64,000 bases of DNA. It comes from a virus. Under the pieces are notes generated by a model, which was not told the DNA's origin, did not search any database, and worked only from the letters and a program-made list of their open reading frames with translations. Both the position numbers and the translations under genes were made by a program. Location of the stretch: positions 92,599 to 156,598 of the IMG/VR virus record IMGVR_UViG_3300020578_000008. One strand, written 5' to 3'. This document shows positions 20,077-29,226 of the stretch, in pieces; positions within the stretch are counted from its first letter, which is position 1; each line of letters starts with the position of its first letter.

Positions 20077-20307
20077 ATGAATATTAAAACCTGTCCTAAA
20101 TGCGGGGCGAACTGGATTAATGGGCAGCATTACTGGAGTGGAACTAACAAAAAAGGAGATGATACAACATTAGCTTCTTTGGTTTGTGATAAATTCGGTG
20201 ATAATACTTGCATCAATCCATGTAAAGGAACTACAGAAGGTGATGGGTGGAAGAAGAGAATGGAAGATTTAAATTTAATGTCCGTTTATAAACAAAATTA
20301 TGGCTGA
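20077..20307 (+). CDS. Zinc-ribbon-like small protein
   Basis: 76 residues. The start at 20077 (MNIKTCPKCG) is chosen over an upstream in-frame ATG at 20017, because that one would translate the promoter region. Cysteines are arranged as CPKCGANW ... LVCDKFGD ... CINPCKG, five in all, suggesting a structural zinc site. Similar small CPKCG proteins precede gp17 in cyanophages. The stop overlaps the gp17 start by 8 bp. Role unknown. Confidence 0.78.
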   Translation: MNIKTCPKCGANWINGQHYWSGTNKKGDDTTLASLVCDKFGDNTCINPCKGTTEGDGWKKRMEDLNLMSVYKQNYG

Positions 20308-21949
20308 TGGTGTATATCTTGGTAATCCTTTATTAAAAAAAGCAAATGTTCCTATTGATTTTACTAGGGAACAAATTGAAGAATATATTAAATGTAAAGA
20401 AGACCCCGTTTACTTTGCTTTAAATTATGTCAAAATTGTTTCTGTTGATGAAGGTCTTATTCCTTTTAGGATGTATGAATTCCAAAAAGAATTAGTTGAT
20501 AAATTTCATAACAATAGATTCAATATTGCTAAGTTGCCACGTCAGACAGGCAAATCTACTGTTGTGGTTTCTTATCTACTTCACTATGCTTTGTTTAATG
20601 ATAGTTCCAACATTGGTATTCTTGCCAACAAAGCATCCACTGCTCGTGACCTATTAGGAAGATTACAGACAGCATACGAGAATCTTCCTAAATGGTTACA
20701 GCAAGGTGTGATCGTTTGGAACAAGGGTTCTATGGAACTTGAGAATGGTTCCAAGATTATGGCGGCATCTACATCAGCATCTGCTGTTCGAGGGATGTCA
20801 TTTAATATCATCTTCCTGGACGAATTTGCTTTCGTTCCAAATCATATTGCAGATGACTTTTTCTCATCTGTATATCCTACTATTTCATCTGGACAAAAAA
20901 CTAAAGTTATTATTATTTCTACTCCATATGGTATGAACCACTTTTATAAGTTGTGGGTAGATGCACAAAATGAACGCAACAATTATATTTGGACAGAAGT
21001 TCATTGGTCTGAAGTTCCTGGTCGTGATTCAAAGTGGAAAGAAGAAACAATCAAGAACACTTCAGAACGCCAGTTTACTCAAGAATTTGAGTGTGAATTT
21101 TTAGGGTCTGTTGATACATTAATTGCTGCTTCTAAATTACGTTCATTAGTTTTTGATACTCCAACTAGTAGTAATAAGGGATTAGATGTTTATGAATCTC
21201 CCAACGAGAAATCAGAATATATCATAACAGCTGACGTGTCAAGAGGCATTGGTGGTGATTACTCTGCTTTCATTGTATTTGATATTACTACAGTTCCATA
21301 TAAAATTGTAGCGAAGTATAGAAACAATGAAATAAAACCAATGTTGTTTCCTAATATAATTAATGATTTAGCAAGAGCATATAATAATGCTTACGTGTTG
21401 TGTGAGGTTAACGATGTTGGAGATCAAGTAGCATCTATTTTAAACTATGATTTAGAATATCCTAATGTATTAATGTGTTCAATGCGAGGTCGTGCTGGAC
21501 AAATAGTTGGACAAGGATTTTCTGGAAGTAAAACTCAACTTGGAGTTAAAATGAGTATTACTGTCAAAAAAATTGGTTGCGCCAACCTCAAAACAATTAT
21601 TGAAGATGATAAATTATTGTTTAGAGATTATGAAATTATATCTGAACTCACTACATTTATCCAGAAAAAACAATCATTTGAAGCAGATGAAGGTTATCAT
21701 GATGACTTAGTAATGTGTTTGGTTATTTTTGCTTGGTTGGCAGTACAAGATTACTTTAAAGAAATGACGGATAATGATGTTCGTCAAAGAATTTACGAAG
21801 AGCAAAAAAATCAAATTGAACAAGATATGTCTCCATTTGGTTTTATTGTAACTGGATTGGAAGGTGATGAGGGATTTGTTGAAAGTGGTTCTTTATGGGA
21901 ATATGGTGATACTCAAGAAGATGTCTCGTATATGTGGAGTCATTATTAA
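20300..21949 (+). CDS. 17: Terminase large subunit gp17
   Basis: 549 residues. ATPase and nuclease that pumps and cuts concatemeric DNA into the prohead. The ATPase domain has Walker A RQTGKS (Arg81, Lys85) and Walker B IIFLDEFAF (Asp174, Glu175). The C-terminal RNase H-fold nuclease shows TADVSRGIGGDYSAF (Asp312), EVNDVGDQV and YHDDLVM. It is shorter than T4 (610) mainly at the N-terminus. The start overlaps the zinc-ribbon gene, and the stop overlaps the next start (TAATG). Confidence 0.97.
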   Translation: MADGVYLGNPLLKKANVPIDFTREQIEEYIKCKEDPVYFALNYVKIVSVDEGLIPFRMYEFQKELVDKFHNNRFNIAKLPRQTGKSTVVVSYLLHYALFNDSSNIGILANKASTARDLLGRLQTAYENLPKWLQQGVIVWNKGSMELENGSKIMAASTSASAVRGMSFNIIFLDEFAFVPNHIADDFFSSVYPTISSGQKTKVIIISTPYGMNHFYKLWVDAQNERNNYIWTEVHWSEVPGRDSKWKEETIKNTSERQFTQEFECEFLGSVDTLIAASKLRSLVFDTPTSSNKGLDVYESPNEKSEYIITADVSRGIGGDYSAFIVFDITTVPYKIVAKYRNNEIKPMLFPNIINDLARAYNNAYVLCEVNDVGDQVASILNYDLEYPNVLMCSMRGRAGQIVGQGFSGSKTQLGVKMSITVKKIGCANLKTIIEDDKLLFRDYEIISELTTFIQKKQSFEADEGYHDDLVMCLVIFAWLAVQDYFKEMTDNDVRQRIYEEQKNQIEQDMSPFGFIVTGLEGDEGFVESGSLWEYGDTQEDVSYMWSHY

Positions 21950-22179
21950 TGGATATAGAAGATCAGTTTACACTAAATCATCTTTTATTTAAAGAGAGAA
22001 GGTGTAGGTCTTGCTTAAAAGTAAAAGATCTTCTATCAGATTTTTACTTAACCAGAAAAGACAGGTCATCGTGTTTATCTGCTTATTCATATGAATGTAA
22101 AGAATGTACGTCAAAGAGAATAAAGCAATCAAGAAAAAATAAAAATATCGATTTTAAATGGGAGTATCCTGATTGGTAA
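21949..22179 (+). CDS. Small zinc-finger protein (HNH-associated type CxxC pairs)
   Basis: 76 residues. The ATG at 21949 overlaps the gp17 stop. Two cysteine pairs (CRSCLKVK and CKECTSKR) flank an FYLTRKDRSSCLSAYSYE stretch. This CxxC-x(n)-FY...CKECxxxR layout is the treble-clef-like finger seen at the N-terminus of many phage HNH proteins, but no HNH catalytic residues follow. The C-terminus is basic, so it probably binds nucleic acid. It may be a remnant or a stand-alone finger. Confidence 0.7.
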   Translation: MDIEDQFTLNHLLFKERRCRSCLKVKDLLSDFYLTRKDRSSCLSAYSYECKECTSKRIKQSRKNKNIDFKWEYPDW

Positions 22180-22219
22180 AGTGTTCATGCACTCTTTCCC
22201 CAGTTAAAAGAATCAATTT

Positions 22220-22227
22220 ACTAAATA
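22220..22227 (+). promoter_or_regulatory. Weak late-promoter variant ACTAAATA
   Basis: Lies 38 bp before gp18. The same variant occurs before the gp67-like gene (27105), so it may be a genuine subclass of late element. Confidence 0.3.
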
Positions 22228-22265
22228 ATTTTAGATCAAAATGAAATCTTTACAAGGAGAAAAAC

Positions 22266-24695
22266 ATGGCAAGTCAGGTATCGCCTGGAATTACTATTAA
22301 GGAGCGTGACCTATCTAATGCTGTTGTTATTGGTGCTCAACAAATCAACGCCGCTTTTGCATCTTCATTCAAAAAAGGACCAATTGGAAAAGTAACTAGC
22401 GTAAGTTCACAAAAAGAACTTGTTAATATTTTTGGGAAACCCTCGGACGCTAACGCAGAAGATTGGTTTGTTGCATCTGAATTTTTGGGTTATGGTGGTA
22501 GATTGTCAGTTGTACGCGCTGCTACTAATGTGTTGAACGCAACTAGCGGCACAGCTGGTGTCCTAGTTAGAAACGAAACGGATTGGGCAGCAGGAGCTGG
22601 CACATCAGAAGTTTATGTTGCCAAAACATCTGGATCTTGGGGTAATAGTTTAAAAGTAGTTTTAGTAGATCGTGGTGCAGATCAATACGTTACATTCTCA
22701 TCAGTTCCATCTGGAATGGCGGCAGGTACTGACGTTGCATTTAGCGGTGGTAAACTAGGAGAGGTTCTTTCTTGGGACACAACAACTAAAACCGCAGCAG
22801 TTATTTTAAACGATCCCACTGTTCGCCTAACCACTAGTGATACGTTAGCATCACCAGAACTTGGTGTAGTTGCTACAACATCTAACCTGTCTGGTGGTAC
22901 ACTTTATACTGCTGCAACTGGCGTAGCAACTACTGGTGGATCTGGAACTGGTCTAACAGTAAACACCACAGTTACTGTTGGTTCGGTTCTAACTTTTGCG
23001 GCAGGAAGTGGCGGAACTTTATATGTAACCGCAAACAACGTTACCACAACTGGCGGAACTGGAACTGGTTTAACAGTAAACATTGTTGCAGCTGCAGGAT
23101 CAATTACTGGAATCGTAATTGCAAACGCTGGTACTGGTTATACAGTTGGTGATACAATCACAATTGCTGGCGGTGGTAGTAATGCAACATTTGTTGTTTC
23201 AACAGTAAAAGGTGCAGTTTCTGCAGTTGCAGTTGCTGCTGGCGGAGTTGGTTATCTTGTTAATGATACAATAACTATTTCTGGTACAACAGGAACATCC
23301 GCTACTTTCAAAGTTGCTACTGTTACTGACACAAATATTTCTATTACTGCAGTATCAGATTGGTATTCAAATACAAATATTCCAGGCACAGATCTCAAAC
23401 TAACTGCTATTGGCATAAGACCAGGAACATCACAATATGCATCTGATACTGGTGTTTCTTATGATGAACTTCATGTGGTAGTTATTGATATTGATGGTCA
23501 AGTTTCTGGGGCAAAAAATACTATTCTAGAAAGATTGACACACCTTTCCAAGTTAACAGATGGTAAGAGTTCAGAAGGTGCCGCAACTTATTATAAAGAT
23601 GTAATTAATTCAAATTCAGCATACATCTTTGCTGGTGCTACTGTTAGTGGTTTTACAAATCCTTCTTCTCTCGGGGCGGGACAAACTTGGGATCAAACAG
23701 CATCTGCATCTGCTGTAAGTGGCGGAAAACTTAATCTTTCTGGACTAAAAGTTTCAGATCTTAAGTTTGGAATAGATGATTATGCATATACTAATGCTGA
23801 AATTGGAGATGCTTATGATCTATTTTTAGACACAGAAACTATTAAGATTGATTTTATTTTGATGGGTGGTTCTATGACTTTAGAAACTAACTCAAAATCA
23901 AAGGCATCAAAAGTTATTTCTATTGCCGCTAGTAGAAAAGATTGTGTCGCTTTCGTTTCTGCTCACAAAGGAAATCAAATCGGAACTAATGGTGCTTTAA
24001 CTGCTACTCAACAAAGAGAGAATACAATTAACTTTTTCAATGGTTTAACTTCAACTTCATACGCTGTGTTTGATAGCGGTTACAAATATTTCTATGATCG
24101 CTTTAATGACAAGTATCGTTACTTACCATGTAACGGTGATATCGCTGGTCTATGTGTATCTACTTCTGCTGCCTTAGATGATTGGTATTCTCCTGCTGGT
24201 TTAAACAGAGGTTCTTTAAGAAACGCTGTTAAACTTGCTTATAACCCAAATAAAGCAGATAGAGATGAACTCTATCAGAATAGAATCAATCCTATTGTTT
24301 CTTTCCCTGGTTCTGGCGTAACTCTATTTGGAGATAAGACCGCTCTTGCTTCTCCTTCCGCATTTGATAGAATTAATGTTCGTCGTTTATTCCTCAATAT
24401 TGAGAAGAGAGTAGAAGGTCTTGCTAAGCAAGTTCTATTTGAACAGAACGATGAGATCACAAGATCATCGTTTGCTAGCGCCATTAATTCGTACATGGCA
24501 GAAATTCAAGCAAGAAGAGGCGTGACCGACTTCTTAGTTGTTTGTGATGACACTAACAATACACCTGATGTTATTGATCGTAACGAATTTGTTGCTGAAT
24601 TGTTTATCAAACCAACTCGTTCAATCAATTATGTATCAGTAACATTTACTGCTACTAAGACTGGTGTTTCGTTTGCTGAAGTAATTGGTCAGTAA
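22266..24695 (+). CDS. 18: Tail sheath protein gp18
   Basis: 809 residues. Contractile sheath subunit. It starts after a strong AAGGAGAAAAAC ribosome-binding site. The N-terminus (SPGITIKERDLSNAV) and the C-terminal third (FDRINVRRLFLNIEKRV, GVTDFLVVCDDTNN) are the conserved sheath core. It is longer than T4 gp18 (659) because of an insertion at about 207-355 made of two pairs of beta repeats (GGTLY.A..TTGG.GTGLTVN, then G.GY.V.DTITI). These are likely surface-exposed domains projecting from the sheath. gp19 follows after 31 bp. Confidence 0.95.
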   Translation: MASQVSPGITIKERDLSNAVVIGAQQINAAFASSFKKGPIGKVTSVSSQKELVNIFGKPSDANAEDWFVASEFLGYGGRLSVVRAATNVLNATSGTAGVLVRNETDWAAGAGTSEVYVAKTSGSWGNSLKVVLVDRGADQYVTFSSVPSGMAAGTDVAFSGGKLGEVLSWDTTTKTAAVILNDPTVRLTTSDTLASPELGVVATTSNLSGGTLYTAATGVATTGGSGTGLTVNTTVTVGSVLTFAAGSGGTLYVTANNVTTTGGTGTGLTVNIVAAAGSITGIVIANAGTGYTVGDTITIAGGGSNATFVVSTVKGAVSAVAVAAGGVGYLVNDTITISGTTGTSATFKVATVTDTNISITAVSDWYSNTNIPGTDLKLTAIGIRPGTSQYASDTGVSYDELHVVVIDIDGQVSGAKNTILERLTHLSKLTDGKSSEGAATYYKDVINSNSAYIFAGATVSGFTNPSSLGAGQTWDQTASASAVSGGKLNLSGLKVSDLKFGIDDYAYTNAEIGDAYDLFLDTETIKIDFILMGGSMTLETNSKSKASKVISIAASRKDCVAFVSAHKGNQIGTNGALTATQQRENTINFFNGLTSTSYAVFDSGYKYFYDRFNDKYRYLPCNGDIAGLCVSTSAALDDWYSPAGLNRGSLRNAVKLAYNPNKADRDELYQNRINPIVSFPGSGVTLFGDKTALASPSAFDRINVRRLFLNIEKRVEGLAKQVLFEQNDEITRSSFASAINSYMAEIQARRGVTDFLVVCDDTNNTPDVIDRNEFVAELFIKPTRSINYVSVTFTATKTGVSFAEVIGQ

Positions 24696-24726
24696 TTTCA
24701 TCACAAATTTTACGAGGTAAAAAACA

Positions 24727-25350
24727 ATGGCAACCAAAATTTCTAATTTCATCTCACAGATTGGACAAGGCGTTAAGCCTAATATGTTCTATGTTGAGAT
24801 TCCTTTCCCAACCGCTGGCAACGGATTGAAAGGTGGAACAATTAGCGCCGATGACCAAGGATTAGTTAACTTACTTTGTAAGTCAGCAGCTCTTCCAGCA
24901 TCACAATTAGGTGTTATCGAAGTTCCTTTCCGTGGAAGAACAGTCAAGATCGCTGGTGATAGAACCTTTGATACTTGGACTGCTACCTTCTTCAATGATA
25001 AAGATATGAAGATTCGTGGATTATTCGAGCAGTGGTTAGAAGCTATCAACACTCATGATAACAACAACGCCCCTCTCTTTACTCCATCTGTAGATGGTTC
25101 AACTGGTTATGCTCAACTTCTAAAAGTTAAGCAACTAGAAAAGAACTCATCGACAGAACCAACAACTGCTGCTATCTTAAGAGAGTATTCTTTACACTAT
25201 GCTTTCCCAACTAACGTTTCTCAAATTGATCTTGCTTATGATAGCAATGATCAGATTGAAGAATTTACAGTTGAATTCCAATATTCTTATTGGACAGTTG
25301 CAACTGCTGGTACAAGATCTGGTTCTTCAAACCGTATTGTAAATCAGTAA
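24727..25350 (+). CDS. 19: Tail tube protein gp19
   Basis: 207 residues. Subunit of the inner tail tube through which DNA passes. T4 gp19 is 163 residues. The fold signature includes SAALPASQLGVIEVPFRGR and a C-terminal EEFTVEFQYSYW strand. It has an ACGAGGT ribosome-binding site. There is no separate late motif between gp18 and gp19, so both are probably cotranscribed. Confidence 0.95.
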   Translation: MATKISNFISQIGQGVKPNMFYVEIPFPTAGNGLKGGTISADDQGLVNLLCKSAALPASQLGVIEVPFRGRTVKIAGDRTFDTWTATFFNDKDMKIRGLFEQWLEAINTHDNNNAPLFTPSVDGSTGYAQLLKVKQLEKNSSTEPTTAAILREYSLHYAFPTNVSQIDLAYDSNDQIEEFTVEFQYSYWTVATAGTRSGSSNRIVNQ

Positions 25351-25356
25351 TAAATA
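25349..25356 (+). promoter_or_regulatory. Late-promoter-like motif AATAAATA
   Basis: Overlaps the end of gp19 and lies 26 bp before gp20. 7 of 8 match to the T4 late core. Confidence 0.5.
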
Positions 25357-25382
25357 GTATATAACTGAGTTCTACCATTACT

Positions 25383-27113
25383 ATGAGTCAACTATTTGGA
25401 TTTCTAATTAACAAGGAGGGTGGAAATAGGGGTCAATCTCCTATTTCCCCAAACCAAGATGATAACATAGCCACCGTAGCAGGTGGCTATTTTGGCACAT
25501 ATGTAGATACAGAAGCTGTTGCTAAGAACGAATACGAATATATCAAAAGATATAGGGATATGGCAATGCACCCTGAATGTGATTCAGCGGTAGATGAAAT
25601 TGTCAACGAGTTTGTTGTTAGCGATGCTGATGATTCCCCTGTACAGGTTGAGTTATCTAATTTAGAAATTAGTGATACATTAAAATCAAAAATTATCAAT
25701 GAATTTAATTACATTAAAAGGTTATTACAATTTGATAAAAAATGCCATAACATTATTCGTAATTGGTATGTAGACGGAAGAATATTTTACCACAAAGTTA
25801 TTGATTTAGACAACCCCAAAAAAGGTATTTTAGAATTAAGGTATGTCGATCCGCTCAAATTAAAAAAAGTAAGGCAGCAAATTAAAGATACAAATGCTGA
25901 TGCTCACTTAATGAGAGGGTCAGCAATGGAATATGATTGGGGAGATTATATAGAATATTATCTTTACAATCCAAAAGGTTTTACTACTTCATTACCATCT
26001 AATTCCCCATCAGATTATTCTGTTGCTAACGGTATTAAGATAGCAGTAGATTCTATTGCTACTGCTGATTGTGGTGTAAAAGATCTTAACAAAAAGATGA
26101 CGTTAAGTTTCTTACACAAAGCAATCAAAGCACTCAACCAGTTAAGAATGATTGAAGATTCGCTGGTTATCTATAGATTATCTCGTGCCCCAGAAAGAAG
26201 AATTTTTTACATTGATGTTGGTAATCTTCCTAAAGTAAAAGCAGAGCAATACCTTCGTGAGGTTATGGCTCGCTATAGAAATAAACTTGTCTATGATGCT
26301 AGCACTGGAGAGATTCGTGATGATAAAAAGCATATGTCGATGCTTGAAGACTTCTGGTTACCTCGCCGTGAAGGTGGTAGAGGAACTGAAATCACTACAC
26401 TCCCAGGCGGTCAGAACCTTGGTGAACTCAAGGACGTTGAGTATTTCAAAAAGAAACTTTACAACTCACTCAACCTACCACCTTCCCGCCTTACTGATGA
26501 CAACAAAGGGTTTAATCTTGGTAAGACCACAGAGGTTCTCAGGGATGAACTTAAGTTTACTAAATTTATCGGAAGACTTCGTAAAAAATTCAGTGAGTTA
26601 TTCCACGATATTCTCAAAACACAATTAATCCTCAAAGGTATTATCACTCCCGAAGATTGGGAGGATATGGAAGAACATATCCAATATGACTACTTGTTTG
26701 ATAATCACTTTAATGAATTAAAAGAACAAGAACTCAATCTTCAAAGAATTCAACTTGTTACCCAAATGGATCCATTTGTTGGTAAGTATTTCTCAGTTGA
26801 ATATATTCGTCGCCAAGTATTAATGCAAACTGAGCAAGAATACAAGGAAATGGATAAGCAAATGAAGAAAGAAATTAAATCTGGATTGGCAGTTAATCCT
26901 GTAGATCTTAATGCCATGAGTACAATGGATGCTCAAAATTCTGCTTTCGCTCCAGAGATTCAGGATATGCAAGCACAAGCTTCATTTGATAGAGATCAAG
27001 AATCCGCTGATGCTGCATTTGATAGGAATGAAAAATCTGCTGATGCTGCTGCTAGTAGAGAAATGAAGGCGCTAAAGTCTCAACCAAAACCAAAAACAAG
27101 TTCTACTAAATAG
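25383..27113 (+). CDS. 20: Portal vertex protein gp20
   Basis: 576 residues (T4 524). Dodecameric portal that initiates prohead assembly and docks the terminase. Recognised from FGTYVDTEAVAKNEYEYIKRY, RRIFYIDVGNLPKVKAEQYL and NLPPSRLTDDN. The C-terminal 60 residues are a low-complexity repeat of acidic units (DRDQESADAAFDRNEKSADA), not needed for the core fold. Confidence 0.96.
   Translation: MSQLFGFLINKEGGNRGQSPISPNQDDNIATVAGGYFGTYVDTEAVAKNEYEYIKRYRDMAMHPECDSAVDEIVNEFVVSDADDSPVQVELSNLEISDTLKSKIINEFNYIKRLLQFDKKCHNIIRNWYVDGRIFYHKVIDLDNPKKGILELRYVDPLKLKKVRQQIKDTNADAHLMRGSAMEYDWGDYIEYYLYNPKGFTTSLPSNSPSDYSVANGIKIAVDSIATADCGVKDLNKKMTLSFLHKAIKALNQLRMIEDSLVIYRLSRAPERRIFYIDVGNLPKVKAEQYLREVMARYRNKLVYDASTGEIRDDKKHMSMLEDFWLPRREGGRGTEITTLPGGQNLGELKDVEYFKKKLYNSLNLPPSRLTDDNKGFNLGKTTEVLRDELKFTKFIGRLRKKFSELFHDILKTQLILKGIITPEDWEDMEEHIQYDYLFDNHFNELKEQELNLQRIQLVTQMDPFVGKYFSVEYIRRQVLMQTEQEYKEMDKQMKKEIKSGLAVNPVDLNAMSTMDAQNSAFAPEIQDMQAQASFDRDQESADAAFDRNEKSADAAASREMKALKSQPKPKTSSTK
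27105..27112 (+). promoter_or_regulatory. Weak late-promoter variant ACTAAATA
   Basis: Overlaps the gp20 stop region, 21 bp before the gp67-like start. Same variant as before gp18. Confidence 0.3.
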
Positions 27114-27133
27114 AATATAACTTTATTATTAAT

Positions 27134-27304
27134 ATGGAATCGACTTTAGATATTATTAATTTACTTCATGCCAATAAAAAGGCAGATGCTTTAGAGAAGA
27201 TTGATGATCTTCTCTACAAAAAAGCTGCCGAAGTTATTGACAATTATAAGAAAGTAGTTGCCGCTACTTACTTTGACGAACCAGTAGACACAGAAGAACA
27301 ATGA
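27134..27304 (+). CDS. 67: Prohead core protein, gp67-like
   Basis: 56 residues, highly charged and helical (MESTLDIINLLHANKKADA ... PVDTEEQ). T4 places gene 67, a small internal prohead core protein, between 20 and 21, and this gene occupies the same slot. Its ATGA overlap with gp21 supports translation. The assignment rests on position, size and composition rather than strong sequence identity. Confidence 0.72.
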   Translation: MESTLDIINLLHANKKADALEKIDDLLYKKAAEVIDNYKKVVAATYFDEPVDTEEQ

Positions 27305-27945
27305 AACTCATCACGGAAAATATCGAGAACGTTCAAGTACTCGTAGAAGAAAAGAATGGAAAGAAAAATCTTTACATTGAAGGAGTGTTTCTACAATCAG
27401 AAACAAAAAACCGCAATGGAAGGATTTATCCTTTCGATATTTTAAATCGTGAAGTAGAAAGATACAATCAAGAATATGTATCTGCTGGTCGTGCTCTAGG
27501 TGAACTAGGACATCCTGATGGACCTAGCGTAAATCTAGATCGTGTATCCCATAAGATTGTGTCTCTTCGCTCTGAAGGCACAAACTTTATTGGTAAAGCA
27601 CGTATCTTAGATACACCTATGGGACAAATTGCTAAGTCACTTCTTGAGGAAGGAGTAAAGCTTGGTGTTTCTTCTAGAGGCATGGGTTCTTTAGAAGAAA
27701 AGAATGGTGTGAAATATGTTCGTGATGATTTCATGCTTGCTACTGCTGCTGATATTGTAGCAGATCCCTCCGCACCTGACGCTTTTGTTCAGGGAATTAT
27801 GGAAGGTAAAGAGTGGGTCTGGGACAACGGACTTCTAAAAGAATACCGTGTTTCCGAAATTAAGCAATATATTTCGGGAGCGACCCGTAAAAATTTAGAG
27901 GAAAGAAAGTTAAAAGCATTTACTGCTTTCCTTTCAAATCTATAA
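27301..27945 (+). CDS. 21: Prohead core protease gp21
   Basis: 214 residues (T4 212). Serine protease of the herpes-assemblin type that matures the prohead by cutting scaffold and capsid proteins after (L/I)xE. Candidate catalytic residues are His71 in ELGHPDGP and Ser124 or Ser125 in LGVSSRGMG. NRNGRIYPFDIL near 38-48 is a family signature. It overlaps the gp67-like gene and is followed by scaffold gene 22. Confidence 0.95.
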   Translation: MKLITENIENVQVLVEEKNGKKNLYIEGVFLQSETKNRNGRIYPFDILNREVERYNQEYVSAGRALGELGHPDGPSVNLDRVSHKIVSLRSEGTNFIGKARILDTPMGQIAKSLLEEGVKLGVSSRGMGSLEEKNGVKYVRDDFMLATAADIVADPSAPDAFVQGIMEGKEWVWDNGLLKEYRVSEIKQYISGATRKNLEERKLKAFTAFLSNL

Positions 27946-27949
27946 ATTT

Positions 27950-27957
27950 GATAAATA
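27950..27957 (+). promoter_or_regulatory. Late-promoter-like motif GATAAATA
   Basis: 43 bp before gp22. 7 of 8 match to the T4 late core. Confidence 0.5.
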
Positions 27958-28000
27958 ATTCATAGAATAAATTTAATGTAGAATTACGAGGAATACTCAA

Positions 28001-29164
28001 ATGTCAGATAGATTAAACGAAAAGTTTGAGGAGCTTGTATCTGGTGCTGGAATTATTGTAGAAGCTGGCGACCCAATGCCTACCGTTAATGCTTCTGTAA
28101 TTCCTGGAGGATCAGGTTCTGCTCCTAGCGGACAAGTTAATGATGCTCAAACTAGAGGTGGTGGTCATGATCCACAACCTACAGTAACAACACAAGCTGT
28201 TGCTCCTTACCACCAATCAATTACTGATCTTGGCGGAACTTCAACAACTCCACATGAGCATGATGAAGATGGTGAAGAAAATCCTGGTGCTAAAGCAGCT
28301 GCTCCTGTTGGTGCTAAGGCTGCTCAAAGCGATGGAACCGCTCAAACTTCTCACATTCATGACCCAGGCGAAATGGGTAAAACTCCTAGTGTTGGTGTAG
28401 AAGTAGCGTATGGTACTCACACTGGTCCAAATGTAACCTACCCAATTAAGCCTTCATACGAAGAACTTGATCTATCTAGCGACGTTGCTGCTCTCACCGA
28501 AGGGGAAGATCTTTCGGAAGATTTCAAAGCAAAAGCAAAAACAATTTTAGAAGCCGCCGTAACTTCAAAATTAAATGAAGAGTATGCTAAATTAAACGAG
28601 CAGTTTGAAGCTCGTGTTGCTGAGCAAGTAGAAATTGTTAAGAAAGAACTTGCTGAGCAAGTAGAAGGAACAATCAATTATGCTATCAACAACTGGCTAG
28701 AAGAAAATCAAGTCAGTGTTGATCGTGGTGTCCGTAATGAAATCACTGAAGATTTCATTGCTGGTCTCAAAAATCTATTCCAAGAACATTACATCAGCAT
28801 TCCTGATGAAAAAATTGATGTTCTTGAAGGAATGACCGACGAGCTTCGTGAGATGGAACAACGCCTCAATGAACAAATTGAGCGTAACGTGGAATTAAAT
28901 AATCGTCTTTCTGAGTCAACCCGTGTAGTTATTCTGAATCAAATTTCAGAAGGACTTGCCGATACTCAGAAAGAAAAGCTTGCTTCTTTATCAGAGGGTG
29001 TCAATTTTGAATCCCCTGAAAAATTTGCTGAAGCAGTAAAGACTCTACGTGAGTCATATTTCCCTCAGTCAGTTACTAAAGAAGTAAGTGACGAAACTCC
29101 AGTAGATGGCGATGTAACACCAGCAATGGCTGCTTACCTCAATGCTATCGCTCGCTGGAAGTGA
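28001..29164 (+). CDS. 22: Prohead core scaffolding protein gp22
   Basis: 387 residues (T4 269). Major internal scaffold, degraded by gp21 during maturation. The N-terminal 150 residues are Gly/Pro/His-rich and look disordered. The rest is a long charged helix (about 170-330) with many Glu, Lys and Gln and several LxE sites. The order 21-22-23 is conserved. The long disordered N-terminus is typical of cyanophage versions. Confidence 0.9.
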   Translation: MSDRLNEKFEELVSGAGIIVEAGDPMPTVNASVIPGGSGSAPSGQVNDAQTRGGGHDPQPTVTTQAVAPYHQSITDLGGTSTTPHEHDEDGEENPGAKAAAPVGAKAAQSDGTAQTSHIHDPGEMGKTPSVGVEVAYGTHTGPNVTYPIKPSYEELDLSSDVAALTEGEDLSEDFKAKAKTILEAAVTSKLNEEYAKLNEQFEARVAEQVEIVKKELAEQVEGTINYAINNWLEENQVSVDRGVRNEITEDFIAGLKNLFQEHYISIPDEKIDVLEGMTDELREMEQRLNEQIERNVELNNRLSESTRVVILNQISEGLADTQKEKLASLSEGVNFESPEKFAEAVKTLRESYFPQSVTKEVSDETPVDGDVTPAMAAYLNAIARWK

Positions 29165-29169
29165 TACTT

Positions 29170-29177
29170 TATAAATA
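29170..29177 (+). promoter_or_regulatory. Late promoter, exact TATAAATA
   Basis: Exact late core 49 bp upstream of the major capsid gene, whose transcript it would start. It is followed by a strong AAGGAG site just before gp23. Confidence 0.72.
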
Positions 29178-29226
29178 ATTATCATCAAACCCACACAATC
29201 TTTTCCAAAAAAAGAAGGAGAAACAA

